The notes: generated by a model not told the origin, from the sequence alone. A DNA stretch of 64,000 nt from Petrocella atlantisensis (GCF_900538275.1 NZ_LR130778.1:310001-374000); one strand, 5' to 3'; positions 16,847 to 25,757 are shown, numbered from the stretch's first letter. Made by a program: numbers and translations.

Positions 16847-17602
16847 TTATTTCATGTTGATGAGACCTTTAAAAGTCTTCGTATTTCGTCTGCTGATGGG
16901 GATATGTTCCTCATAGTTTAATAATTTAACCGCATAGGTAGTGTTGAACCATGGAATGATTTCTTCAATAGCATCTAGGTTAATAAGAAAGCTTCTATGG
17001 CAACGAAAGAAGTTCTTCTCATGCAATTGTAATTCTAATTCGCTAAGTGTTTCTAAGACCATATACTCTTCATTTTTTACAAAAATCCTTGTTTCATTGT
17101 CATTTGTGGTGCAAAAAAGGATATCCGACTTACTGATCAAATAGATTCGATCATTTTTCCAAACCGGCAATTTATCGTATCTGGGTTGGAGTGTACTGGA
17201 TATTAATTCTTTGATGGATAAGGCTTGATGACTTCGGTTATCCAGTTGGTCATGAATTCTTTGAATGGTTCGATCAAACCGTACCTCGCTCAGTGGCTTC
17301 AATATGTAGTCGATGGCATGAATATCGAAGGCCTGTAGGGCATGTTCATCAAAAGCCGTCGCAAAAACAATAAGTGGTGGATGCGGCAATTTCATGATTT
17401 CTCTTGCCAACCTTAAGCCATCCATTTCAGGCATAGAAATATCTAAGAACACAACATCCACCTTGGTCTTGTGGAGCTTAGTCAGTGCAACCATGGGATC
17501 CGTGTAGGTGCCAAGGATCCTAATATCTTCATAACTTTTAAGCAAGTAACTCAGTTCTTCTAGTGCCGGCCTTTCATCGTCAACCAGTAAAACTTGAATC
17601 AT
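16847..17602 (-). CDS. LytTR-family response regulator
   Basis: A 251-residue two-domain regulator. The receiver domain has the acidic pair in LLVDDERPA, the phospho-acceptor Asp in VVFLDISMPEMDG (about residue 54) and the conserved Thr/Lys surroundings (FATAFDEHA, DYILKPLSE). The C-terminal LytTR DNA-binding domain spans about residues 140-250, with FFRCHRSFLINLDAIEEI and HIPISRRN. Its ATG overlaps the stop of the kinase remnant by four bases. By analogy with BtsR and YpdB it should activate the neighbouring cstA in response to an external carbon source. Because the kinase beside it lacks its phospho-acceptor region, the regulator may be orphaned or phosphorylated by another kinase. Confidence 0.9.
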   Translation of the reverse strand: MIQVLLVDDERPALEELSYLLKSYEDIRILGTYTDPMVALTKLHKTKVDVVFLDISMPEMDGLRLAREIMKLPHPPLIVFATAFDEHALQAFDIHAIDYILKPLSEVRFDRTIQRIHDQLDNRSHQALSIKELISSTLQPRYDKLPVWKNDRIYLISKSDILFCTTNDNETRIFVKNEEYMVLETLSELELQLHEKNFFRCHRSFLINLDAIEEIIPWFNTTYAVKLLNYEEHIPISRRNTKTFKGLINMK

Positions 17603-17997
17603 AACACGTCACCACCTAAAGGAAAAATGAGAACCATGGAGGTGCCTAAGTTAACCTGACTCTCGATTTGTAGGCTCGTTCCATAAATACTTTTTAGACG
17701 GTTGTTGACATTTGTAATCCCTATACCGGCTGTAGGATCAGACCCCTCCAAAATACCTTTGATTTTTTCTTGGGTCATGCCAACCCCATTATCTTTAACC
17801 TGTATGTAGATGGTCTGATTTTCTTTATAAGCATGGATTTCTAATTTGCCACCTAATTTGGTCGACATAATGCCATGTTTCAATGCATTCTTAACAATGG
17901 GCTGTAGAATCAATGGCGGTACAAGACATTCCGCATCTGCCTCAATGTCAAAGACCACTTCAAGACGTTCAGAAAATCGTGCTTGTTCTATACTCAA
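17599..17997 (-). pseudogene. LytS-type kinase, C-terminal ATPase fragment
   Basis: This fragment encodes the end of a LytS-type sensor kinase. It holds the tail of the dimerisation segment (SIEQARFSERLEV) and the HATPase domain with its N-box (LILQPIVKNALKHGI), G1 box (VKDNGVGM) and G2-like GIGITNVNNRL. Its apparent start is a TTG inside the old coding frame. The same frame extends upstream as PLSQEIKHIESYL, a standard LytS stretch, and then runs into unrelated sequence at about 18010-18025. Catalytic ATPase residues look intact, but the protein has no sensor or phospho-acceptor. Confidence 0.82.
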
Positions 17998-18004
17998 ATA
18001 GCTT

Positions 18005-19006
18005 TCAATATGTTTTATCTCCTGTGAAAGAGGAATGATCTTTGACCAGTAAGGGTACCACGATACAGGCCTTTAATTTACAGGTCGTATCCGAGCATTC
18101 AATATCGGCTTGGTATTGACCGATAATATAACTTTTAGAAACCATGGCTTTTTTGGTAATACTTGTATATATGTGACTACCTACTTGATGATGGTCATTG
18201 CCAACACCAACATGGGCCAGAATCGTCTGTGTATTGGTAAAAGAAACCGCGTCCACACCTGTAGCTTCATAAATAATCTTTGCAGCAGCCAGACTTGATT
18301 TTTCAGTTAAGCCATTTCTAAGAATAGGCAGGGTTTGATTGGCAATACTAAGCGCCAACTGTGCTTTCACTGCACCTATACGATCGTTTTCTTCATAGAT
18401 TTGTTGAATCAATAGAATAAAAGCAGCCGTACCAAAGGCATTGATAAAAGTCATAGGCAAAAAGATCAGTTGAACCAAATCCAGGGCCTGAGAAAAGGGC
18501 CTAGCTATAAGGAGGATCATAAGCATTTGTAGCGATTCAATGAGAATCGCTAGTAAAAAGCCAAATATCCATTTGTTGGGCTTCGTATCCACATATTTCT
18601 TGAAGAATCCGGCAATCACCCCACCCAAAATGGTAGAGATTCCACATGCAATGGCTGTAAAACGACCTACAGGAATGATCATTCGGTGAATACCTGCAAT
18701 CAAACCCGCACCAATCCCAACAGCCGGACCACCAAACAGTCCGGCCACAATAACACCGATCGAACGGGAATTTGCAATGGCATCATCCACTGGTATACCC
18801 GAATAAGTGCCGATAATGCCCATAAAACCAAATAAAAAAGAAAATAAGACCTTGTCCCTTAGGGTTAACTTTTTTTTAAGAATATAGCGCTTAAAAAATG
18901 TGGATTTGGATAACAAAAAAGCAGATAAGACAATAATACCCAGTTTATTAATAAGACTTTGAGACAGTTCAATAAGCATAGTATTCCTCGTATTCTTAGG
19001 TGACAT
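18005..19006 (-). pseudogene. LytS-type kinase, N-terminal sensor fragment
   Basis: A 333-residue remnant carrying the 5TM-LYT membrane sensor (RDKVLFSFLFGFMGIIGTYS, then GGPAVGIGAGLIAGIHR, the family motif) and a GAF-like domain ending KACIVVPLLVK. Normal LytS kinases continue for about 100 residues through a signalling helix and the H-box (QINPHFLFNALNTI type) before reaching PLxxEIxHIxxYL. Here PLLVK is joined directly to that later segment in another frame, so the H-box is absent from the locus. A single-base error cannot explain this; a deletion with frame change can. Earlier parts look well preserved, so the loss may be recent. Confidence 0.82.
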
Positions 19007-19063
19007 TATGATTTAAAGATAACATTTTCAATACAATCCATAATCACGAATACCAAATATCTC

Positions 19064-19606
19064 TTACAACTCAAAATAGCTTCTAATATTCGGATTATAT
19101 TGCTTCGCCTTAATCTCACACAGCAGTTCTTCCAGTGATGATAGCATTGCTATGATGCAAAGGCCAATCAATACAATATTCATATCTATGATTAAGAATA
19201 AATAGGGTACAAAAAACAAAACAAGTCCTGTTGCTTTGTTAGATATCAGATGCAAGGCAGCAAATTGACGAAATCGCATCGCACCGACAATATATGCCGT
19301 TATCCGTATCAAACCAATAATAATTGCAAAAATCCATATCCACCTAGATGCAGATAGCCATAACACAGGTCCCAGTCTGTAGAATACAACAATAAACAGC
19401 ACCATATCCGCTATACTATCAAGTCTTGCACCCATATGACTCTCTGTCTGCATGCTTCTTGCTACGATGCCATCTAATACATCTGTTAAGCCACAATATG
19501 AGTAAACCAGATAGAACCCCCATGAGAGGGGTGTAATAAAAAACACAAAAAAAGCCGCTAATATTCTGGTAAAGGATAGAATATTGGCCAAATGCCTGAT
19601 GATCAT
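19064..19606 (-). CDS. CDP-alcohol phosphatidyltransferase
   Basis: A 180-residue integral membrane enzyme of the CDP-alcohol phosphotransferase family, which joins a CDP-linked lipid or alcohol to a hydroxyl acceptor in phospholipid synthesis. The family motif D-G-x2-A-R-x8-G-x3-D-x3-D is complete in LDGIVARSMQTESHMGARLD plus the following SIAD. About five hydrophobic segments are seen. It could make phosphatidylglycerophosphate, phosphatidylserine or a CDP-polyol-derived product; the short length suits PgsA/PssA-like members. It stands alone with no visible operon partner. Whether it is linked to the IspD-like genes 13 kb away is speculation. Confidence 0.88.
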   Translation of the reverse strand: MIIRHLANILSFTRILAAFFVFFITPLSWGFYLVYSYCGLTDVLDGIVARSMQTESHMGARLDSIADMVLFIVVFYRLGPVLWLSASRWIWIFAIIIGLIRITAYIVGAMRFRQFAALHLISNKATGLVLFFVPYLFLIIDMNIVLIGLCIIAMLSSLEELLCEIKAKQYNPNIRSYFEL

Positions 19607-19657
19607 ACATGACCTCTCAACTTTTTATATACGACCAAAGCGTCAGTACTTATTGAA

Positions 19658-19849
19658 TTATAGGATTGGTCTTGGTTTCTGATTGGTTTTCTTAACAGAT
19701 TTTGGTTTTTTCTTATGAAACTTAATGCCACCATCCACTATTTCCATTAGTGGTGTCTCACCAGGATTATATCCTAGTTGCTCTAATAGCTCTGCCGGAA
19801 TATTGATTGTTCCATCATCATTCACTGTAAATACGCCCAAACTCTTCAT
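19658..19849 (-). CDS. AbrB/SpoVT-like swapped-hairpin DNA-binding protein
   Basis: A 63-residue basic protein. The N-terminal 45 residues fit the AbrB/MazE swapped-hairpin pattern (FTVNDDGTINIPAELLEQLG, then GETPLMEIVDGGIKFHKK), where 'I-P-x-x-L-x-x-L-G' is the usual core. A Lys-rich tail follows. Such proteins are small transition-state regulators or antitoxins; no toxin gene is adjacent. The ribosome site is weak. The fold assignment is reasonable, the role unknown. Confidence 0.6.
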   Translation of the reverse strand: MKSLGVFTVNDDGTINIPAELLEQLGYNPGETPLMEIVDGGIKFHKKKPKSVKKTNQKPRPIL

Positions 19850-19986
19850 CTAATTATAACCCACTATTCCCTTAATATATTATCAGTTAACTCTATTATA
19901 TAACAACAAGTATTAAGATGCCATGAAAAATATTGAATTATTTCAGGTGGATGTTATTTCCAAACGTATGATGACCCTAATATTTT

Positions 19987-20391
19987 TTAATTTTTCCTAT
20001 CATTATCGTACACATTGATGGATTGACGACTCAGCTTAATCTGATCGAGTTGATCATCTTTTTCGTGGTCTAACTCATGTTTATATTCTTCAACATCTTT
20101 TGAAAGTTGCTCAAATTCATTATCTACAAGCTCTAGAATCCCAGCCAAACGGTAAAATCGGCGCTTCAATTCTTTTGGCAAGACTCCATTGAATTTATAA
20201 TTTCAATCATGTTCCACTTCCGACCAAGCATGTTGCAATAAAGTTCTAACCTGTATTTCAAATTTTAGTTTTTTGAGTTTCTTATGTTCAGGTATGATCG
20301 CATCATCCTTTAGCTCAGCAATATAGTGGACCGATAAGTAACCAAATCTATCCACTTCAATGGTCTCGATGATACCATTTCATATGCATGT
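19987..20391 (-). pseudogene. RelA/SpoT-type (p)ppGpp synthetase remnant
   Basis: The 3' part of a small alarmone synthetase survives. One frame reads VDRFGYLSVHYIAELKDD, then FEIQVRTLLQHAWSEVEHD, a TGA, and in the same frame PKELKRRFYRLAGILELVDN. These match the RelA_SpoT domain (G-Y-x-S-x-H-Y, E-x-Q-x-R-T-x-x-Q-H-A-W, and the RRFYRLAGLLELAD helix). The entire 5' half, including the ATP-binding part, is missing. The remnant is fused near 20386-20391 to an alpha/beta-hydrolase wreck. The internal TGA alone would inactivate it. Not expected to be functional. Confidence 0.82.
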
Positions 20392-20731
20392 TGTGATGTC
20401 ATAACCCAACTCTTACATCCATGCAAAAGCAAGGCGGGACAAGTTGATGCAATCCAGTCTTCTTTCCAATTTCCATTTAACAACTCTTGAGATTGTGCAA
20501 TATGTTCCCCATCAAATCTAAATCCCCATCCCTCTTTTCTTCTAATACACTCTCTAAAAAATAGGTATTATCAGTAATGTTATTATTTTTTAAAAAATCT
20601 CTTATTTGCTTAATAGTAGAAAACCTTTTAGGCCATGATTTTGCAAGTGCAATTAATGGTGACCCATTACCACCAAAATCATTGTAAGATAGTTGAACAT
20701 TGTTTGTAGTAAAAAATCCTCTTACAGCCAT
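20386..20731 (-). pseudogene. Alpha/beta-hydrolase remnant, deleted and frameshifted
   Basis: The original start is the ATG at 20731, seven bases after GGAGG. The first residues, MAVRGFFTTNNVQLSYNDFG, match alpha/beta hydrolases, but the oxyanion loop and nucleophile region are deleted right after SPLIAL. Coding resumes for about 40 residues, then shifts frame: a second frame reads GWGFRFDGEHIAQSQELLNG and DWIASTCPALLLHGCKSWVM, the typical strand before the catalytic acid. The gene ends in a junction with the RelA/SpoT remnant. At least three lesions are present. Confidence 0.78.
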
Positions 20732-20932
20732 TAATCTACCTCCAAAAAGTTGTAAAATATTACAATATTCAAAGACACTAGGCATAGCTTTTAAATTGCC
20801 TTCTATCTTGTGATAATCTTCTTATATTTCGTAACAGCAGATATACCAATCTATCAAAATTCTGCTCTAATATTGGAATTTGTCCAACCTATCAAATAGT
20901 AATCTAATTACTTGATAGCAACAATACGACTA

Positions 20933-21673
20933 CTAGCCGTTTTCAATAGACATTCCCATATTAATTAATGTTTTTGCCACAAGTATTAGCCATATAAGCG
21001 CCAAAATCCCACCCGGTGTAGCCATGATAACAGCAAATTCTTGAACTAATGGTACAAATGTAACGAGTACAACGTAAATGAGTAATAATGAGTAACCAAT
21101 AATCCCAATATATGAAGTCTTTTTACCGAAGACACCCCCATTTAACATAACTAATGACAAACATAAACTAGAAAATGTAGACATGCAGAAGCCAATAAAA
21201 ACACCAAAGCCACCATGTTCTCCTCTAACTAACAACGCTTCTCCTGCCGAAGCTAAGTACATCTTTTGAATCTCATCTGTTTCGCGAAAGTATTTATTGC
21301 TTAAATCTAACATTGATAATGCAGTATTATTTGAGACAAAAATAATTACACCAACAATTGATATTATTAATGCTACACTTGCATAAGGGGCACGTTTTTT
21401 TCTATGAACAGCGAATAGGCCAAAGTAAACCAGAATCATTATAAAAGAGAGAATTAAGTTGACGAAATCTAAATGATATAGCCCCATAAACCAATTATTA
21501 TGAAATTCTGCAAATCTTTCGATTGCTGTTTGTGGCAAATCTGTAACATTACTACTAGAAATTGTACCAAAAATTATGTCAAACAGCGTTACGCCAAAGG
21601 CAGCCAATGCTGCGATTCCACCCATTAAATAAATCTTCTTCCACTGCTTTTCATTAAAATCTTTATTCTCCAC
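20933..21673 (-). CDS. DUF4386-like integral membrane protein
   Basis: A 246-residue protein with about six hydrophobic segments (for example IYLMGGIAALAAFGVTLFDI, LILSFIMILVYFGLFAV and ILALIWLILVAKTLINMGM) and short loops. It resembles DUF4386-type membrane proteins, whose biochemical role is unknown. It is downstream of the flavodoxin and TetR genes in the same orientation with modest gaps, so the three may form one regulated group. No catalytic motif is visible. Confidence 0.6.
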   Translation of the reverse strand: MENKDFNEKQWKKIYLMGGIAALAAFGVTLFDIIFGTISSSNVTDLPQTAIERFAEFHNNWFMGLYHLDFVNLILSFIMILVYFGLFAVHRKKRAPYASVALIISIVGVIIFVSNNTALSMLDLSNKYFRETDEIQKMYLASAGEALLVRGEHGGFGVFIGFCMSTFSSLCLSLVMLNGGVFGKKTSYIGIIGYSLLLIYVVLVTFVPLVQEFAVIMATPGGILALIWLILVAKTLINMGMSIENG

Positions 21674-21798
21674 AATCTAACCTCCATCACTATTGTTTAC
21701 TTTCATTGCTCCCAAGTGGCCAATTCCTGCCATAAAGATTCTTCTTTCATAACCAAAAAATATTCATATAAACGAAAAAGACAACAAACTCTAAATTT

Positions 21799-22266
21799 TT
21801 ATACTGTTCTTCTTAACTTTTCAACTGCTTCGTTAATTTTTTTATTGCGTCTAATACTTGACCAATTAACTATTGCTGTTTCAATTAAATCTAATTTCTT
21901 CGAAACACATATAGATTTCATCTGCTCTATAGCCTGCTTTCCCCCCATCCATGGGAATGGGAAAAATTGTGTAACAAAACAGCTTACTTTTTTATTGTGT
22001 AAAATTGAACTTTGTGTCATAAAAAATGCCATAACTGGTGAAAGTGCGAATCCCCTTACTGGTGCGCCGAAAATTAAAAAGTCATATTCATTTATAATAG
22101 GGACTTTTGTTAATCTGACTTTACTGGGTTCTCTCTCGTCATCGTTAATAGCGATTATTTCTTCAATATTTACTAAATGTCCATCTGCAATAAAATTTTT
22201 CTTCAATTTTTTTGCTACTTGCAATGTATTACCAGTTTTTGAGTGTACAATTATTCCAATCTTCAT
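21799..22266 (-). CDS. Flavodoxin-family protein
   Basis: A 155-residue protein with the flavodoxin phosphate-binding loop near the N-terminus (IIVHSKTGNTLQVAKKL; the usual pattern is T/S-x-T-G-N-T). A second strand, YDFLIFGAPVRGFALSP, has the loop that contacts the FMN ring. A third part, CFVTQFFPFPWMGGKQAIEQ, matches flavodoxin-like oxidoreductases. Length fits the family. It probably carries electrons or reduces quinones in the cytoplasm. It sits between a TetR repressor and a DUF4386 membrane protein, suggesting an inducible stress response. AGGAGG precedes the start. Confidence 0.85.
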   Translation of the reverse strand: MKIGIIVHSKTGNTLQVAKKLKKNFIADGHLVNIEEIIAINDDEREPSKVRLTKVPIINEYDFLIFGAPVRGFALSPVMAFFMTQSSILHNKKVSCFVTQFFPFPWMGGKQAIEQMKSICVSKKLDLIETAIVNWSSIRRNKKINEAVEKLRRTV

Positions 22267-22412
22267 AAGAACCTCCTGATATATTAACTTATATTTAGCA
22301 TCAAGCTCTGTGTTTCCAAATATTAACCTGATTTAGAAAACAACACGTTATTTTACCAACTAATATTAGTGACTTGCAGAATGTTACCTTCATACCCATA
22401 ATCGCTAACTGC

Positions 22413-23018
22413 TTAATTTTTTTTAAGTAAATAATCTACAATGATTTCGATGTCTCTATATACATTTTCTTCTGTTAATTCCATATTATAAGAAAAGCTC
22501 AACGTCATCATGCCGTGCATTGAATAAATAAATATTTTAGCTATTACCTCTAGGTCTTCTATGCTAATTATTCTTTTGTTAATAAATTCTTTGAAAGTAT
22601 CAGCCCATATCTCATCATAATTAGGCTCTTCAACAGCAGTACCATGTTTATTTTCTGGCTTAATTAATTGATATAGGTAAAAAAATCTAAATATATTTGG
22701 ATTATCGAAATAGTAGCTAATATATATTTTAAAGATATTCTTTATCCCCTCCACATCATACTTGGCTATATCAATTCTACTTTTTACTATTTCAATTAAA
22801 TCCAATACCATCATGGATTTTGTTTCCCATAGCAATTCATTTAGGTCAGTGAAATAATTGTATATTGTTGCATAAGAATATCCTGCGGACTCAGCAACTT
22901 TTCTAATAGTTACTTTTTCAACACCTTCATTAGTGATTATTTTTTTGGCCGCATCTAAGAAAAAACCTTTAATCCTCTCCCTCTTAATCATTCTTTTATC
23001 GACTTCTTTTGCTTTCAT
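22413..23018 (-). CDS. TetR-family transcriptional regulator
   Basis: A 201-residue regulator with the TetR N-terminal helix-turn-helix (FFLDAAKKIITNEGVEKVTI, then VAESAGYSYATIYNYFTDLN, about residues 18-65) and a helical C-terminal ligand domain. AGGTGG precedes the ATG. It is the first gene of a minus-strand group with a flavodoxin and a DUF4386 protein. A palindrome overlapping the -10 of its promoter (23129-23143) suggests it represses itself and the genes below it. The ligand is unknown. Confidence 0.88.
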   Translation of the reverse strand: MKAKEVDKRMIKRERIKGFFLDAAKKIITNEGVEKVTIRKVAESAGYSYATIYNYFTDLNELLWETKSMMVLDLIEIVKSRIDIAKYDVEGIKNIFKIYISYYFDNPNIFRFFYLYQLIKPENKHGTAVEEPNYDEIWADTFKEFINKRIISIEDLEVIAKIFIYSMHGMMTLSFSYNMELTEENVYRDIEIIVDYLLKKN

Positions 23019-23128
23019 TTAAACCACCTCACTATAAATAACTAACACTGTCCAACTACAAACAAAATTTAAGAATCAAAAATAAGAGCTCTATATAATA
23101 ATCATTAAAATTATCATATATATAATTT

Positions 23129-23164
23129 ATTATCAATGATAATATTTTTTATGATTTTTGTCAA
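23129..23164 (-). promoter_or_regulatory. Promoter with 15-base palindromic operator for the TetR group
   Basis: On the minus strand TTGACA (23164-23159) and TATCAT (23141-23136) are 17 bases apart. ATTATCAATGATAAT, a perfect palindrome around one central base (23129-23143), overlaps the -10. This is the expected design for TetR autorepression. Confidence 0.6.
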
Positions 23165-23423
23165 TACCTTTAATGCACATAAATAAATTTTTATAAACAA
23201 GTTTTTATTGCATTTAAAAAGTGCATTCATAAGGTGTTGTTTTTCCCGTTAATAAATTCAATAACACATAAGCACTACGGCAAGACAAGTGAGCAATTAT
23301 ATAATGGCATGGACAAGGTCTGTGAGTAAGGCATGTTCAGATCTCACGGTCAGAAACATAAATCAAGTTATAAAAGCAGATAATTGAATACGGTTTTTTG
23401 CATTGTCCATTCACATACACCCC
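23165..23423. other. Intergenic stretch without a gene
   Basis: About 260 bases between the TetR-group promoter and a terminator. I see no credible coding frame on either strand, no RNA gene and no strong repeat. The sequence is AT-rich at the promoter end and more mixed toward the terminator. Confidence 0.5.
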
Positions 23424-23454
23424 AAGAAAAAAAGCCCTCGGTTTCCCTGGGCTT
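23424..23454 (-). terminator. Intrinsic terminator after the MqsA-like remnant
   Basis: On the minus strand AAGCCC pairs with GGGCTT around an inner GG-GAAA-CC hairpin, followed by TTTTTTT. It lies about 17-45 bases past the broken antitoxin gene. Confidence 0.75.
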
Positions 23455-23470
23455 CATCCTTTATGCTTTT

Positions 23471-23768
23471 TTATGATACTTTTCCCCATCCTAGCAATAA
23501 GGACAGTGGTCTTTTCCAATATCATACTTCTCTAATATCTTTTCAATGTCTTCAAGTTGAATTAATTTTCAACTTTTCTATATGCAGTGTCAAGCTCTCT
23601 TAAGTTATAATCCCTAACCTCCGGTACAAAGATCTCCTCTTTACATTCAGCACAATAAGCTTCTTTACCTACATACAAAATCATTTTCCCTTTAATTTCT
23701 TTTTTCTTATCAATCATCTTAACATTGTAATCAACCGTGTCACGGCATTTCTCGCAAAATCCATTCAT
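23471..23768 (-). pseudogene. MqsA/YgiT-like zinc-finger antitoxin, frameshifted and truncated
   Basis: The start is an ATG at 23768, eight bases after GGAGG. The first part reads MNGFCEKCRDTVDYNVKM and YCAECKEEIFVPEVRDYN, two Cys pairs forming the zinc finger of MqsA/YgiT-type antitoxins. The frame stops after YRKVEN. In a second frame it continues IQLEDIEKILEKYDIGK, and in a third RPLSLLLGWG, which is the family's helix-turn-helix entry. Each shift fits loss of one base from a short T or A run. The gene then ends well before the usual C-terminus. No partner toxin is visible. Confidence 0.72.
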
Positions 23769-23947
23769 TCTATTTTCCTCCTTATAGTGCAGCACACTCC
23801 TCATCTGCAGTATAAAACCCAACAAAACAGGCAATGTGCTCTGATATGTTTTGTAAGTTAGATCAACTTTATGGTACGTAAGATTTTTGAGTCCACTTTC
23901 AATCCGTTTTCGAGGGATGAAAGGCTGGCGTCATTTTGTGATTTTAT

Positions 23948-24715
23948 TTAATCTTCTTCTTTTTCTAAGAATATGTCCCCTAGAATCTCAAGCATTTCGT
24001 CGAAGCTTGTACTTCTAATACCCAAGTTCTTCAAATCAGGTTTATCTTCTTTGATTTGTTCAATGAACTGTATAACATCCTTTTGTATTTCTGCTGAGAG
24101 TTCAATCCTACTTGTTGGAGATACATTAGCCAGAAGCCTAAAAACGTCATTTTTATGTTTCTTTATGTTTTTTGTATCGATATCCTCTCCGACTTCTTTT
24201 CTTTCTTTCATATCCAACCATGCTTTTATCTTAAACAGGATGACTGTTTCGATTTCAATGAGTGAATAGCCATCCACCGTAAGTTTCCCTTTTATTAATA
24301 GTTTGTAATACTCATCGTTTAATAATATTGCAGAGAGGCTGACGATGCTATCATCAATGTGAATAGGCGTTAGACCCCTATCGAAACTAAGTTAAATTTC
24401 ATTAGGAAACTTACTGAATAGTTCAATCATTTTAGGAAAGGATGAATTCTTCGGTTCAGTAAAACGGTAAAATTGATTCTCATCCGTTCCCTTCTCACGA
24501 TGCTCATAACCTCCATCTTCTATGAACTGCCAAAAGGTGTCCCCAAAAGAAGAATCGAGGGCTTCAATTATGAGTACCATATCCAAATCCTTGGTTGCTC
24601 GAAATGGAGCCCCAAGTTTATCCATAAGTATATCGCAAGCTGTTCCTCCAATAAAGACGTATTGACTTGTATGATTTTCAAAATACTTTTTGAATTTTTC
24701 TAGTCCGTGTACCAT
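23948..24715 (-). pseudogene. AbiEii-like nucleotidyltransferase toxin with an in-frame stop
   Basis: The reading frame runs from an ATG at 24715 to a stop at 23948 but is cut by a TAA at 24394-24392. The first half has the nucleotidyltransferase signature of AbiEii/AbiGii-type proteins: YVFIGGTACDILMDKLG followed by RATKDLDMVL, with the paired Asp residues of the active site. The second half continues in the same frame (SIVSLSAILLNDEYYKLLIK, then VILFKIKAWLDMKERKEVG), so a single substitution such as CAA to TAA would explain the break. The gene overlaps the upstream AbiEi-like regulator by 16 bases, as in AbiE operons. Toxin activity is probably lost. Confidence 0.8.
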
Positions 24716-25677
24716 GGCTCGCCTCGCAAGACTTCTTCTAGCGCTTGCTCAACCCTTTCATCAGTTTCTTCTTTCAAAGACCCATACAAGGACATTAGGT
24801 CCACATAGTGCCTATCAGTAAAAAGTCTAGGATCATAGTCCCAAAGCTCTAGCTCCACCAGTTTTGTATCTTTTATAAAGTCCTTATTTTCAACAATTTC
24901 AACCTGCTCTTTATTCAACTTATTTCTCTCTATTGCCATTATCGGATGACTCGGTGGATTAATCATAGATAATCCTGCCAATGCATCCAGTCCAGCAGTC
25001 AAAGCATCTAAAGGCTTTGTCTTTGTGTAAATGATTCTTTTCACTGGGGTCTTTAGATATTCACGTCCCCTGAGAAAGTAATCCGGATCTGGAATCCTCT
25101 TATATTCCTTGCTACGCCCCGTCTTTCCTCCAACTTCATAGGTGACGAGGTTCGCATGGAATAGATCATTTAACGCCCTAGAAGCTGTCATCTTATTAAA
25201 ACCTACCTTTTTTGCAAACTTAGTCGTGTTTACAACTTCCTCTTTATGGTACAAGAAGTACAAATACGCAATCTGCGCAGGAGTTGTAAAACCCGTCACT
25301 TTTTCTTCAACATATTCTTGCGCTTTTTTCATATCAAGCCCCAAGAATGGCAAGTACATCTGTCCATCTTCAATCACAAAGGCGATTCGATTTTCAATTA
25401 GACTTTTTCTTCTATACCTAGTGATATCTTTGTAGAATAGAACAATTTGACGATCTGTTTGATTTTTAATTTGCTTCATATGCTTTTGAAGCTGATCGAT
25501 ATTCGGCATCTCATCAATAACTTCTAGTAAAATACACCGTGTTCCAAGAATCGTCATCTCATAAAAGTTATAGCTATCCCTTAAAAAAATTGGAAAATCA
25601 TTCTTTTTTAGCCACGGTTTTATGGTAAGATCTTCATCGATATTTTCTTTTAAATAAGACTCTACAGTCATAACCAA
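24700..25677 (-). CDS. AbiEi-like winged-helix regulator (probable antitoxin)
   Basis: A 325-residue protein. The middle contains a winged-helix segment (about residues 130-195: AQIAYLYFLYHKEEVVNTTK, FAKKVGFNKMTASRALNDLF, then a wing ending GRSKEYKRI). The remainder resembles no domain I can name with certainty. Position directly before an AbiEii-like nucleotidyltransferase and an autoregulatory-looking operator suggests the AbiEi antitoxin role, in which the protein represses the operon. A TTG start at 25677 is placed eight bases after AGGAGG; an in-frame ATG two codons later is the alternative. The frame is fully open, unlike that of the partner toxin. Confidence 0.65.
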   Translation of the reverse strand: MVMTVESYLKENIDEDLTIKPWLKKNDFPIFLRDSYNFYEMTILGTRCILLEVIDEMPNIDQLQKHMKQIKNQTDRQIVLFYKDITRYRRKSLIENRIAFVIEDGQMYLPFLGLDMKKAQEYVEEKVTGFTTPAQIAYLYFLYHKEEVVNTTKFAKKVGFNKMTASRALNDLFHANLVTYEVGGKTGRSKEYKRIPDPDYFLRGREYLKTPVKRIIYTKTKPLDALTAGLDALAGLSMINPPSHPIMAIERNKLNKEQVEIVENKDFIKDTKLVELELWDYDPRLFTDRHYVDLMSLYGSLKEETDERVEQALEEVLRGEPWYTD

Positions 25678-25691
25678 TTAAACCACCTCCT

Positions 25692-25757
25692 AATGTAACA
25701 TTTAGCTCTTTAAATATAACACCATCACTGTTATATTGCAAGTTATTTTGTTACATT
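25692..25757 (-). promoter_or_regulatory. AbiE-type promoter inside a four-half-site nested operator
   Basis: Four copies of AATRTAACA form two nested inverted repeats: AATGTAACA 25692-25700 with TGTTACATT 25749-25757, and AATATAACA 25713-25721 with TGTTATATT 25729-25737. Neighbouring half-sites are about 20-21 bases apart, two helical turns. A minus-strand promoter (TTGCAA 25741-25736, 17 bases, TATATT 25718-25713) overlaps the inner pair. AbiEi antitoxins are known to repress by binding inverted repeats. Confidence 0.75.
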
